Source: Tritrichomonas foetus
Taxonomy: Eukaryota > Parabasalia > Tritrichomonadida > Tritrichomonadidae
DNA length: 64,000 bases
Assembly (NCBI GenBank): GCA_001839685.1
Contig: MLAK01000441.1
Coordinates: 51,723-115,722, forward strand
Direction: 5' to 3'
Below the pieces are notes generated by a model that saw only the letters and a program-made list of their open reading frames with translations, searched no databases and was not told the origin of the DNA. Of the stretch, positions 40,701-49,908 are shown piece by piece. Every line of letters begins with the position of its first letter. Positions within the stretch are counted from its first letter, which is position 1. The position numbers and the translations under genes were made by a program.

Positions 40701-43039
40701 TTCTTTTTGTTGATCCTGAAGATATCTTTTTCAATTAAATCAATGGCATTCTTTGTTGCTTCATAAGCTTTTTGTGTTTGGTCTTCATCACCTTGGAATT
40801 CCACTAAATACTTCATTTCTTGTATTTGATATTGTTTGAATGTTCTAAACATATTAGATTTCATTGAACTGAATCTTGAACGAGCACTACTAAGCTTACC
40901 AACAGTTACTTTACTAAGCATGTTGATATCAATTGGAACTTGTTTTGTTGTTTTGATTGCATCAATAAATGATTTGGTTTCCCAGCTTCCATAAACAGGG
41001 TGAGAGACCTTCTTTGGGTAAAGATAATCATAATCATGTTTCACATCACCTGATGCGATTGAAACTCGACCAGCCGTAGTTCGGAGTGATGGATCCTTCA
41101 AAACTGTCACTTTTGCAATATGAGTATAATGTTCACCTTTAAGCAAAGAAATAGTTTGGTCGAGGTCATGAGTCAAATGAAGGAGTTCATGTTCAGCAAA
41201 GAGATCTTTACGATATTTGCAACAGTTATCTGATGATTCTCTCATGGTGATTAAAATTGAGGCATTTGCTGGATTTTCTGGTTCATCACTTTGTGAGATT
41301 TCTTTGAGCTTGGCGATATTTGATTCTGTTGCATCTGTAAAAGTAGTTAAGAACTTTAAAAGGTCGTCATTTGAAACTTTTGATTTATTTTCTAAAAGTT
41401 GGCGGTGTGTTTCAACATAATCATCAATGCAAATGCGAAGTCTCGAAATGACAGTTAATCGTCTGACATTTTGATAAGAAAGTTCCCACTGTGCAACCTG
41501 TAAATAAGAAACAGCATCTTTGTTTTCAGTAACCATCATTATTGAGGTGATTGCATTCGCTGCTGCATCAAGATGCTTCTGTTGAGTGGATGGAAGCATT
41601 AATGATGTTCTTAGTTTTGTGAGTGATGCATCAACAAGGCAGGAGCGTTCGATTACTTCTGGATCACCTGAATTGTTTATATCTTTAGAAATAGCATTTT
41701 GTGCTTCTGAAATGGCTTGGTTGATTGTATATATTGTGATAAGTCCATAATCATCAATAAATGCAATATATTTGACGAGTGATTGAACAGAAATTTGCAA
41801 TCTTCCAGTATTTCTCTTGCATTCTTTGCTAATATTTTCAGCAACTTTTGAAAAATCATCAATACGCGTTTCGAGATCTGCGATGTCTTTTCTTTTCTCG
41901 ATGATTTTATCGTGTGATTGATTCTTCTTGAGAAGATTGAACATTTTAGCGGTTTGTGCGAAGAATGGCTTCCATTCAGCAACACCTTCAGCAGAAGATT
42001 CTTCATCAAGAATTTCAACAATTTTATCAGTATATCGCTTGCAATTTTTAATTGAATCATGCAAATTGATTGATGATGCTGGTTTGACACCTTCTGGAAG
42101 AACAGGAAGTTCAACTGACCTTTCAATAACGAGATTTGGATTTTCTGGATTATCGAGAATTAAGTTCTCTTCGATGTTTTGAACCATCCAGCGAACTTCT
42201 TGAACTTGGAAAATTGTTGATCCTTTTAATGAATCAACAATATTTTGTTGAAGCTTCTTGTCAATAAAGTCAGCAGAGAGAGCTTTCGAAATTTGATAAA
42301 GTAATGATTGAGTTTCGTTGGCTTCCATGGCACAGGCAACATCAAAAGCCTTTAAGGAAACATCCATTGGACAAAAATGCGTTTTAGCAAAAGAAGAAGT
42401 AAAGCATAATAATTCTTGATATGTATCATTCAATTCTGCTTTTTCGTCCTTAATAACAACCCTGTTATATGAATCTGAAATATCTTTTGAAAGCGAAACA
42501 AGTGCGAGTTGATCTTTTAATTCAATTGCAGATTTTAATGATTTTTTCAGATCGTTTTCAGACTCTGGAATTTTTTCTTCAAGTTCAATCGCGCGTTGAA
42601 TAATTTCTGGCTCTTCGAAAGGACATTGATAAAGAGTACCGACAATTCCTGTTTGCCTTTCATATAAATGCTTGTCGAATTTAGTTTGCGCATAGGCGAC
42701 ATAACCGTCAACATGTGATGTCTTAAGCGAAGAAATTTCCGTTTTATGACTGAAAGTCCTTTTCGAATTAAATGTCGATGAAGTTGTGATAGTGGTTGTT
42801 GTCGTTGATGTAATCGATATTCGTTTTTTAGAGATCGATAGGACATCTACAGAAAGCTGCGAAGAAGAAGCAAGGTGTGATGTTGTGCTCAAAGAAATTT
42901 CTTGCGAGGTATTTGCGAAGTGAACTGAGCTGCTCGTTTGATGCTGAGTTGCAAATGATGATTGTTGATGCGAAGCTGAAAGCGTAATTTCGGCTGGAGA
43001 CTCGGTTCTTACGATCTTTCTGGTTTCGTCGTCAGACAT
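37742..43039 (-). CDS. 1765-residue all-helical protein (talin/vinculin-like fold possible)
   Basis: The protein begins with a Ser/Thr/Gln-rich low-complexity region (about 13-105) that includes a run of Thr. After that it is almost entirely helical to the end, with helix lengths and turns that suggest successive four- or five-helix bundles rather than one long coiled coil. There is no signal peptide, membrane helix or catalytic motif. Vinculin, alpha-catenin and talin rods have this texture, so a cytoskeletal linker is a reasonable guess, but no diagnostic motif is visible and I cannot assign a family. The start is the ATG at 43037-43039; TCATAC about 7 bases upstream on the coding strand fits an initiator. 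The stop reads TAAA. Confidence 0.75.
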   Translation of the reverse strand: MSDDETRKIVRTESPAEITLSASHQQSSFATQHQTSSSVHFANTSQEISLSTTSHLASSSQLSVDVLSISKKRISITSTTTTTITTSSTFNSKRTFSHKTEISSLKTSHVDGYVAYAQTKFDKHLYERQTGIVGTLYQCPFEEPEIIQRAIELEEKIPESENDLKKSLKSAIELKDQLALVSLSKDISDSYNRVVIKDEKAELNDTYQELLCFTSSFAKTHFCPMDVSLKAFDVACAMEANETQSLLYQISKALSADFIDKKLQQNIVDSLKGSTIFQVQEVRWMVQNIEENLILDNPENPNLVIERSVELPVLPEGVKPASSINLHDSIKNCKRYTDKIVEILDEESSAEGVAEWKPFFAQTAKMFNLLKKNQSHDKIIEKRKDIADLETRIDDFSKVAENISKECKRNTGRLQISVQSLVKYIAFIDDYGLITIYTINQAISEAQNAISKDINNSGDPEVIERSCLVDASLTKLRTSLMLPSTQQKHLDAAANAITSIMMVTENKDAVSYLQVAQWELSYQNVRRLTVISRLRICIDDYVETHRQLLENKSKVSNDDLLKFLTTFTDATESNIAKLKEISQSDEPENPANASILITMRESSDNCCKYRKDLFAEHELLHLTHDLDQTISLLKGEHYTHIAKVTVLKDPSLRTTAGRVSIASGDVKHDYDYLYPKKVSHPVYGSWETKSFIDAIKTTKQVPIDINMLSKVTVGKLSSARSRFSSMKSNMFRTFKQYQIQEMKYLVEFQGDEDQTQKAYEATKNAIDLIEKDIFRINKKKLYDKFLFIEKTAPSLQNPCFNGDDNLKRRYSKIITKYNVTILSLINEPDLILPRPAVARSCEYIQCIIRMLNEYREIEAVTEDKTSIPIIEKWLEYLTDMIKSMILVNRADDEVSILAAKSFFLTFRSGLASFSMPAEKLDTLARRRSLTALTTVTLRSLLSIIQFTQNVVFEEYCTVNTALQQMKELSQKFAKSKVAVQQKKLYEEMSRNVVQIISASDVNTSGADSAAMKLREVHISLESDIKKHDDEEMSLFLATVGVRYSINNLHVADAEEDMKLKELVNSVSADFDHLIEQVKNGAGNHAENSSVSKLSHAWVDHLQDCLIDVHGILSVAAVVSQSLSRYTSIAVNAEDIYNSLLKLEDKRFPFSVSYYNKLSLHLDKLIDYTKSKTQGKQVIATRKQSDLSSVLQKHLISLQQTSSKSPQVDEKYFDEFQDGFIQADVQAAQAQIVDNVTQHTDDSNRNEYFISKYLGKLFSAHIDSFTRNYNVCSKSTRVCYEILIEYCKSIKECTDEAEFVLRSKKDKKSLKELVQSHIETIQEIQNQYNDKTVYSDYGRQRILVFAHFCCISAQLTTLHIFHLKQEDDPFDFDEIQVHSRSTQQILTNLQRNFDTQTVFAALSAIEKTSQSFNDDTNLPIYDLLVTERTFSKALTELVETMMLEADVRLYQARGIELVLSNADVKKPTEEVTEKASASDLKRSIDIVTESLMRFKATLQDGEVEEDFLMQQIDALDQTTKVFCESAVTVEADSGFTRLVCKFRNETVTLVNFLRSELISGTYSLYSREVSRMLENVNSSAICIIRQLGHMEVLEEQDSASITTVLTRLIKQLLLARDEVRAAAEKNESSPVIVEYAAYAGCSYEVVANILLTIKNSSARVLKTLQTKKIKVLRRIVFVTQELIDAAAILETKITNLVDVPIESPEFLAKSQFEPIIQALRYMKDSIPGIVPHAGNLVHLVSSVITKMNIVIEPHFEDRPLLDVAVQ

Positions 43040-43776
43040 AAAATGTATGAATTGAGTGAACGATAAGAAGCGGTTTTCAACTTTTTGACCATGTTACTTC
43101 ACTTTTCTAGAACTTTATTTTTACTTTTCTAAAACTTTATTGATAATGTAGAGTATTCAAAAAGCAAACGAATTATTTTTATTCAAAACCAGTTGAGAAA
43201 TGAGTATTTTCTATCAAATTTGATTTTTCGTAAGCAAATCAAGGAATGATCGAAAGTGAAGTCATCTCTGTAGAATAGACTTCATTATTCTCAACGAATT
43301 CATTCATATTTTCTGTGTGACGGAGGTGCACCTGCATAGGAAATTCCGCTCAAGTGAAACAATCATGATTAATTGAGTCACAACAATATTCACAAATTAT
43401 TAAATGTATACTTTATGTATATAAATGTGATTTAACTATTTATATTGGAAATAACTGTGATTATATTTATGTTTTCGTTAGAATTTTATCTGTTTGTTCA
43501 AGGTTCATCTCAGATGAAAACTTTTTTCTTCAGTGAGGCAAGTTTTACTGTGAACACTTTTTGTTAAATTGACTTTTCATTTGACCTTATATGTTCACGA
43601 TAAAACTTGTCGCAATATAATATAATATGGAGACAATGACACTAAATGAAAATCAATCAATAGTGTTCATCAAATAATACGAAAAATAAGAGAATATATT
43701 TGATAGTTAAAGAAAAAGGGTGACAGGAATATTTTTAATATTTTTAATACACATAACTTTATTTCTATATCTATAT
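43040..43776. other. gene-free stretch with a palindrome and a 19-bp hairpin
   Basis: No ORF is credible. A less AT-rich patch at 43318-43362 contains the 10-bp palindrome AGGTGCACCT (43324-43333). An imperfect 19-bp inverted repeat lies at 43537-43555 and 43593-43611. Both are candidates for an unrecognised RNA or regulatory site. Confidence 0.45.
43537..43611. repeat. 19-bp imperfect inverted repeat (hairpin, 37-base loop)
   Basis: GGCAAGTTTTACTGTGAAC (43537-43555) pairs with GTTCACGATAAAACTTGTC (43593-43611). Eighteen of 19 positions pair, two of them as G-U, with one C-A mismatch. The loop is 37 bases. It lies about 500 bases upstream of the helical-protein gene and about 165 bases beyond the 3' end of the membrane-protein gene. 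Whether it is transcribed is unknown. Confidence 0.6.
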
Positions 43777-44469
43777 TTATCTGAATTTAGAAATCGGATA
43801 GATTTGTTGTGATATTTCACTCAGTTTGTCTGATATCTGAATTGCAATGAGCAAAAATTGTCGATAATTGCCTTGTGCTTTATTTAATTCCTTCCTGAAG
43901 AAATTGTAAATTTTAATCCATGAGCTTCGATGTAAACTACTGATGGAGAATGAAAACATGCTAATGAAAACGACATATATTAAAAACACAAAAAGGTATC
44001 CAAAAGAGCGACTACAAATGAGTCTTAAAAATAACTCTGGCAAAATGAAAATCTCCACCCACATTAAAATGTTCTGCATTTGTTTTCCACCTGTGATTGA
44101 ATTGATTGTTTTTCCAAGTTCTTTGTTTTCAATAAAATGTCCAAGAATATCGAGATGTAAGATAACTGTGTCAAATATATACAAAATTGAAGTCATCCCG
44201 GTCAAAGCGAAAGAAGCGAATGTGATTATGTTGTGAAAATGCGGATTATACATTGGCGATTGTGGAGCGTGGTAATTGTTTGTTGGCTTTGTATCAATAT
44301 ATAAACAATATACCATGAAAAGGCAAGAAATAATGAAAAACCAAAAATTGATAGTACCAAAAGCGTCGCTGGTATATCCTAGGAATGACATGATTCCAAG
44401 AGCAGTACCTAGCCCAGAAAATACCAATATAATGAAATTTTCTCTCTCGATTTCTTCTCGTCCTGGCAT
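43777..44469 (-). CDS. small multispan membrane protein, unknown
   Basis: The 230-residue protein has four or five hydrophobic helices: about 11-30, 40-58, 80-102, 136-153 and 157-176. The last two are close together and may be a hairpin. There is no cleavable signal peptide; the N-terminus is short and charged (MPGREEIEREN). The C-terminal 50 residues are amphipathic and Lys/Gln/Ile-rich, probably cytosolic. I see no transporter, channel or enzyme motif. The start is the ATG at 44467-44469. It is flanked by genes with unrelated roles. Confidence 0.75.
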   Translation of the reverse strand: MPGREEIERENFIILVFSGLGTALGIMSFLGYTSDAFGTINFWFFIISCLFMVYCLYIDTKPTNNYHAPQSPMYNPHFHNIITFASFALTGMTSILYIFDTVILHLDILGHFIENKELGKTINSITGGKQMQNILMWVEIFILPELFLRLICSRSFGYLFVFLIYVVFISMFSFSISSLHRSSWIKIYNFFRKELNKAQGNYRQFLLIAIQISDKLSEISQQIYPISKFR

Positions 44470-44826
44470 AATCAGAGAATTTGATCGCGAAAAATTTCTA
44501 AACGTTCACATTAAGTTCAAACTTTTTCAATAATGAGAGAAAGCTCACAACTTGGGAATCACTAGGTCAATACAATTACTAAATTCATGAGTGGGGATTT
44601 ATTCACATGAACACTAAGTAAATATAATCCAATTGGTTGGCAACAAATATTTTACACTTCAACAATGAAAATAATTATTACATCAATTTAATGTTCAAGT
44701 TGATGAATAGTAATACACGATTCACAAAAGTTAGATTGCTATTTAACTATGAAATTCAAAATAAAATGAATACCAATCCAAAATCAGAAATAAATACAAT
44801 TTTTAAATAACATAAATATGAACGCA
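44470..44826. other. gene-free stretch between two minus-strand genes
   Basis: It holds the upstream region of the membrane-protein gene, including AACGTTCAC near 44502, and the 3' flank of SMC3. The stretch is AT-rich, with nothing else recognised. Confidence 0.4.
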
Positions 44827-47800
44827 TTATTCAAAATCCATTGTGAATCTTAGTGCGTCTTCTTTAGTTGTCTCTTTTACGACACCTTGCCCATTTTCAG
44901 ATGTAACAGCAAAGAATTTTTCTGCCACTGACATCATTTCAGCTTTGTGCGTCGTGAAAATAAATTGAACATTTTGTGATTGTTTGTCATTTGTAGTCAT
45001 GTGATCAATCATGCTAGACAAAGCCTCTCTTGCTTTTGGATCCAGATCTGAATCAATTTCATCAAAGAGGTAGAAAAGACTTGTATCAACTTGAATTGCG
45101 AATAAAAGAGCAATTGCGACAAGTGTTTTTTCTCCACCACTCATAGTTTCGATACTTCTTCCCTCGATTCTTATAGATAAACCAGTATAATTACTTGTAC
45201 TAAACTGTTCATTAGAGTTATATAAATTATCAGCATCTTCATTGGTTTTTAGTGTAAGAGCTGCATTTCTACCAGTTAATTGAAAGTATATATCTGAGAA
45301 ATGCTGTGAAATTGAAGCAAATGTGGACACAATTGCTTTGTCTTTCTTTTCATCAAGATCGTGAATTAAGTTTCGAATTGGGGTAATACTATTATCTAAA
45401 TCTTCTTTTCGAAGCTTGAGATCAGCTCCTTTTTTTTCAAATTGTCTAAATTGTTCAATTGCTTTTTTATTCACAAATCTAAATCTATGTAACTGATCAT
45501 TGACATCTTGGAGTTTTTCCATTATTTCATGATGTGATTTTCCTTTCCAATCATCAATTTCAGTAATTGGTAAAGGTCCAATATTCGAAATATTCTTGGT
45601 CACTTCTTCAATTTTCATAACACAAATATTTTTTTGTCTGTTTAATTCTTCCAATCTATTTGCAGCATATGAAAGTTCTTTATCGCCACTTTTTTTCACT
45701 TTAAGTTTGGATTCTAATTTATCTTTGATCACTTTCAGATCACTTTCATATGTTTCTTTATTTTCTTCAATTTTTTGTCTCTCTTCTTCAAATTCATTCA
45801 TTAATTTATCAATTTCATTTTCTTCTTCTTTTGCTTTCTGTCGAAGTTCTTCAATTTTCTTTCTTTCACAATCAGCAAGCTCTTTATCTGTATTTTTTAT
45901 TTCTTTTTTAGTATCATGTAGACTGATAGATGCTTCATGTAAATCAAGTTTAGTACGTGCTAATTGTGCCGACGTTTCTGACAATAGTTGCTGTTGACTT
46001 TCTCGATCAGCTGTATCTATAGGAGAATTAGGATTTTCTTTTGCAAAAACTTCAAGTTGATTTTGTAAATCTGCTTTTTGCTCTTCAAGATTATTTTTGG
46101 TTTCTTTGAGAGATTTATAGGATTTCTCAATTTCTTTAATTTCTGCTTTTTTCTCAACTATTTCTGTATTTAAAGAGGCAATCTTATGACTAGATTTGGA
46201 AATCTTGCTTTCTTTTATGGAAATTCGTTTATCTATATCATGAATTAAATGGCAAATATTTTCAATTTTTTCACTTATTTCATTTAAATCATTTATGGTA
46301 TTGTTTAGTCTGGTTTTGGCCTTCAACGTTTTTCTTTTATTTTTACAAATGGATCTTAAAGATGAATAAAATCCTCCACTTACCATTCCAGACGCAAAAC
46401 ACATATCTCCTGTAAAAGTAACACAATTCACACGTTCTGTCGCCGCATATTCTGTGGCAGCAGTGAGTGAAGAACATAAAGCAACATCACCAAATACTGA
46501 ACTAACAACATTTTTATATTTTTCATCATATTCTATTCTATTAATTAAAGGCTCAGCAGTTGTGGTTTGAGTGATTTTACGTTTTTTCCCTTTAACAGTA
46601 TTCAAAGGGTAAAAACTGACAATTCCATAAATATTATCTTTCATCATTTTTTGTAGAATTTCCGTCGCCAAATCATGTGTATCAACTACAAGTTGGAATA
46701 ACTTACCACCAGCTACTGAATCAATAGCCAAATCCAGGTTTTCATCAAAATTAATCAAATCAATGATTTGTCCATGAAATCCAGGATGATTTTTGAATTT
46801 TTCATTAATATACTTAATTGCCTCTGCTGTTTCTCCCATGAGTCTCTCATATTCAAAAACGCATTTTTGAACATTTGCTTCAGCTGTTTTTTTCTTCTGT
46901 TCTAATTCATATTGCTTTTTATAACAAAGTTTTCTTTCATTAAATTGAGAAATTTTTTCTTGATGCAAATCTGCAATTTTTTGTTTCGTTTGAGCTTTTT
47001 TATTAGAAAAGGCTTGAAAATTTTCTTCTAATCCATCAAGCGACTTTTTCAATTCTTCTAATCGATTATTTTGCTCGCCTTGTTCAAATTCATTGATTTT
47101 TGAATTAATATCTTCAATTTTGGTTTTCACACGTAATAAATCTTCTTCTGTCATTTTATAACTATCATTTTGAAATAAAATTGCTTCTAGTTGAATTCTT
47201 TTATTATTTAATCCTTCTACTTCAGTTTTCAAATTTTGTTTTTCTTCTTTTAAGGTTTCATATTTTTGAAGTAACTCATCCTTTTTATTTTGTAAAGTTT
47301 GAACTATTTTTTCCACTGTTTTTTCTTTTTGTTTTAAAAATTCGATATTATAATCGGTTTTTGCCTTTTTCTTAATTAATTCCTGCCTTTTATTTTCTAA
47401 ATTTTCCCTTTCATTTCCATTAATAGTAATTTTATTTTCTAAATCGGCAACTTTTTCTTTAATACTCGAGATTTGTTCAATTGCTTGATCGTGTTCTTTT
47501 TGAAGACGATCAACAACTGAGCTTTCGTTTAAAATATCTGATTCATGAATTTCCAATTCTGCTTCAGCTTTTGATCTTTGCTTTTCATATATGATATATT
47601 CAAGTGCACGTTTTGTTCGATTTATCTCTTCATACTCTTCAAGTTCTTGTTTTTCTTTCATAATTTGTTCAAGCCTCTCGTCAATATCTTCGATAGTGTT
47701 TGAGATTTTTTCTCTTCTCAGTTCAGCCTGTGACAGCATGGCCAAAGATTCCTTTTTCTGCTCATCATATGATTTAATCCCGGACATTTCGAAAAGCAAT

Positions 47801-48291
47801 TCTAATCTTTCTGAGTCTTTCATTTCAGCGACAACTTTCACCTTTCCTTGTCTGACACTGAATAAGCCTGAACTAATCGAATAATTTGCAGTTTCGAATA
47901 GATTTAGGATATCTTGGCGCGTTGAGTGTTTCCTTTGAATAAAGTATTCATCTTTGTTAATACCAATTGATCTTCGAATTGCCACTTCATTTGAATCGAT
48001 TGGCAAGCGTCGGCATGAATTATCGAATATAATTTCAACAAAAGCCGTGGGAGAATTGAGCATCGATTGTCCGGTGTATAGAAGACTTTGCCGATCTGAT
48101 GGGCGCAAATGCGAAAACTCTTCCAGAAAAATAAATTCGATCGCGGAATAAAATGAAGATTTTCCTGTTCCATTTAGCCCACAAATGCAATTTGATGTGG
48201 GCGAGAAATCACCAAAGATGGTCATCCCTCCAAATGTTTTAAATCCACAGATCTTCACTTGTTTTACAAACATTTGGAATTTTGGCGCCAT
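44827..48291 (-). CDS. SMC3: cohesin subunit SMC3
   Basis: The 1154-residue protein has the full SMC plan. Walker A GLNGTGKS is at 38-45. The N-terminal head carries the SMC3 hallmark EEFSHLRPSDRQSLL, then FVEIIFDNS and RLPIDSNEV. The arms are coiled coils (about 165-500 and 660-960) around a hinge (about 510-640). The C-terminal head has the signature MSGGEK (about 1050) and Walker B YLFDEID. SMC3 pairs with SMC1 and a kleisin to hold sister chromatids together. The acetylation site reads INKDEY (111-116): the first of the two usual lysines is Asn112, while Lys113 is kept. ATG 48289-48291 is used; the methionine at residue 7 (48271-48273) aligns with the usual SMC3 start and is equally possible. 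Confidence 0.95.
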   Translation of the reverse strand: MAPKFQMFVKQVKICGFKTFGGMTIFGDFSPTSNCICGLNGTGKSSFYSAIEFIFLEEFSHLRPSDRQSLLYTGQSMLNSPTAFVEIIFDNSCRRLPIDSNEVAIRRSIGINKDEYFIQRKHSTRQDILNLFETANYSISSGLFSVRQGKVKVVAEMKDSERLELLFEMSGIKSYDEQKKESLAMLSQAELRREKISNTIEDIDERLEQIMKEKQELEEYEEINRTKRALEYIIYEKQRSKAEAELEIHESDILNESSVVDRLQKEHDQAIEQISSIKEKVADLENKITINGNERENLENKRQELIKKKAKTDYNIEFLKQKEKTVEKIVQTLQNKKDELLQKYETLKEEKQNLKTEVEGLNNKRIQLEAILFQNDSYKMTEEDLLRVKTKIEDINSKINEFEQGEQNNRLEELKKSLDGLEENFQAFSNKKAQTKQKIADLHQEKISQFNERKLCYKKQYELEQKKKTAEANVQKCVFEYERLMGETAEAIKYINEKFKNHPGFHGQIIDLINFDENLDLAIDSVAGGKLFQLVVDTHDLATEILQKMMKDNIYGIVSFYPLNTVKGKKRKITQTTTAEPLINRIEYDEKYKNVVSSVFGDVALCSSLTAATEYAATERVNCVTFTGDMCFASGMVSGGFYSSLRSICKNKRKTLKAKTRLNNTINDLNEISEKIENICHLIHDIDKRISIKESKISKSSHKIASLNTEIVEKKAEIKEIEKSYKSLKETKNNLEEQKADLQNQLEVFAKENPNSPIDTADRESQQQLLSETSAQLARTKLDLHEASISLHDTKKEIKNTDKELADCERKKIEELRQKAKEEENEIDKLMNEFEEERQKIEENKETYESDLKVIKDKLESKLKVKKSGDKELSYAANRLEELNRQKNICVMKIEEVTKNISNIGPLPITEIDDWKGKSHHEIMEKLQDVNDQLHRFRFVNKKAIEQFRQFEKKGADLKLRKEDLDNSITPIRNLIHDLDEKKDKAIVSTFASISQHFSDIYFQLTGRNAALTLKTNEDADNLYNSNEQFSTSNYTGLSIRIEGRSIETMSGGEKTLVAIALLFAIQVDTSLFYLFDEIDSDLDPKAREALSSMIDHMTTNDKQSQNVQFIFTTHKAEMMSVAEKFFAVTSENGQGVVKETTKEDALRFTMDFE

Positions 48292-48684
48292 TCATCATCT
48301 TTTTTTGAGAAGAGATGACTCAATTTTGAATAGAGAAAACGTCTCAATTTCTCAAAACGTTACCAAATAAACCTTCGATCAGATGAAATGTGAAGTGAAT
48401 TGCATCATCTCATTTCCAATTTTCAATTGAGTATTATACACTATTAGTTGAACATTTTTAAGTTCTTACATATATAACTCTAATGTAAGGTTAATTATCT
48501 CACAAAATCAGAATGATAAAGAAATCTGTTCATTGATTTTCTAAATTATTCAATGTTATGCAATTAGGTGCAACTATATAAAAACATAATTTTTGTATTA
48601 ATGGAAAAAACGATAAATGCATAAAAAAAGATAGGATAATCAGAAATTACATACAATTTAATGAATTATAATAAAAACTAAAAA
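48292..48684. other. gene-free stretch upstream of SMC3
   Basis: The SMC3 promoter side contains AACGTT (48354-48359) and AAACGTCTC (about 48337). The rest is AT-rich, with no RNA gene or repeat that I can support. Confidence 0.4.
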
Positions 48685-49776
48685 TTAGGAGTATCCAGAA
48701 TTATCCGAATACATTGATTTCTTAGATCGCGAGCCATTTGTTGATGATACATTTGATACACTATGTTCTACTTCAATTAGCGAATTATGCATTTTTTCAA
48801 GCTTTTCAAGAGAAACACTTTCAGAATTGTAAAATTTTTCATTTCCCATTTTCTGTTCGTTATAATTTTTCTCAAGGTTGCTTACAATTTTCATCATTCT
48901 CTTTAAATTTTCTGAATAATCTGTTTTCTTCGTTTTGTTTGATGCTTTCTTTTCCACTTTTTTTGCTTTTTGATTCTTTTTTTGTTTTTCTTTTTGTTCA
49001 ATTTTTAGATTTTCTTCAATAATTGGTGAAGAGCTTTCACTTATTGAAATGGAGCTACTTGGTACATTGTGTGTTTGCTTGTGTGAAAATTCTCTATTTA
49101 GCCTTTTGCATTTTTCAAGAGATTCCAGAAAAGTATCATCATCATCAGAAAAAGAATGATTTGTTGATTGCTTAAAAACACTGAGGTGATTTTTCTGGGA
49201 TTCATGATTAACCCTCGTTATTTTTTCAATGAGTTCTCTGTTTTTTTGAACTTCGGAATACAAAGATTCACATTTTGATTCAATTTTTATTAATCTTTTT
49301 CGATCATCTTTATATTTTTGCTTTAATTCTTTATATTCATCTGATTCTTTTACATTTAAAGCTACTTTACACAATTTCTTCATGACATCAACTAAGATCG
49401 ATCTTTGCTCGGTTCCATCTTTTGCTTTAATTGAATGATAAGGAATAACACGCGTGGCCATCATGACACACTCCTCCCAAGTGTTTATCCATTCGCGGAC
49501 TTCAACTAATAATTTATTTTCGATTTCCTGAATATGTTCATTTTTTGTTTCGTTCTTTTGCTGTTCAATTTCTGTATCGATTTTTGCAAGAAGCCTTTGA
49601 TAGCCATCGCGCATAACTGAGCCTTTTGTATTATTTTGATTTGATTCTTCTGTTTCTGCAAAAAGCGACTCATCTGAAATATTTTTTGAGATAGAATTAT
49701 TGTTGAATTGATTCTTGCTTGTTGATTTATGATCACTCTCAATCGATAAAGAGGAGAAAAGAAGCGAAGAATCCAT
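48685..49776 (-). CDS. charged coiled-coil protein, unknown
   Basis: The 363-residue protein has Ser/Asn-rich ends and helical segments at about 65-90, 140-205 and 285-345. A Lys-rich stretch lies at about 255-285 (EKQKKNQKAKKVEKKASNK), which could be a nuclear signal or bind nucleic acid. One less charged segment, at about 90-125 (LLVEVREWINTWEECVMMATRVIP), could be a small folded unit. There is no catalytic motif. The start is the ATG at 49774-49776. It is divergent from the BAR-like gene with a short shared upstream region. Confidence 0.72.
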   Translation of the reverse strand: MDSSLLFSSLSIESDHKSTSKNQFNNNSISKNISDESLFAETEESNQNNTKGSVMRDGYQRLLAKIDTEIEQQKNETKNEHIQEIENKLLVEVREWINTWEECVMMATRVIPYHSIKAKDGTEQRSILVDVMKKLCKVALNVKESDEYKELKQKYKDDRKRLIKIESKCESLYSEVQKNRELIEKITRVNHESQKNHLSVFKQSTNHSFSDDDDTFLESLEKCKRLNREFSHKQTHNVPSSSISISESSSPIIEENLKIEQKEKQKKNQKAKKVEKKASNKTKKTDYSENLKRMMKIVSNLEKNYNEQKMGNEKFYNSESVSLEKLEKMHNSLIEVEHSVSNVSSTNGSRSKKSMYSDNSGYS

Positions 49777-49908
49777 TTCAAAATCTTACGTTTAGGATAG
49801 AATTTCTATACATATTCAAATCGATGTCGAGATTATCAATTAAAAGAAAAAGAACATGCCATCTAATCTTTTTAATAATAATTAATTTTCTGATTAAGTG
49901 ACCAAATA

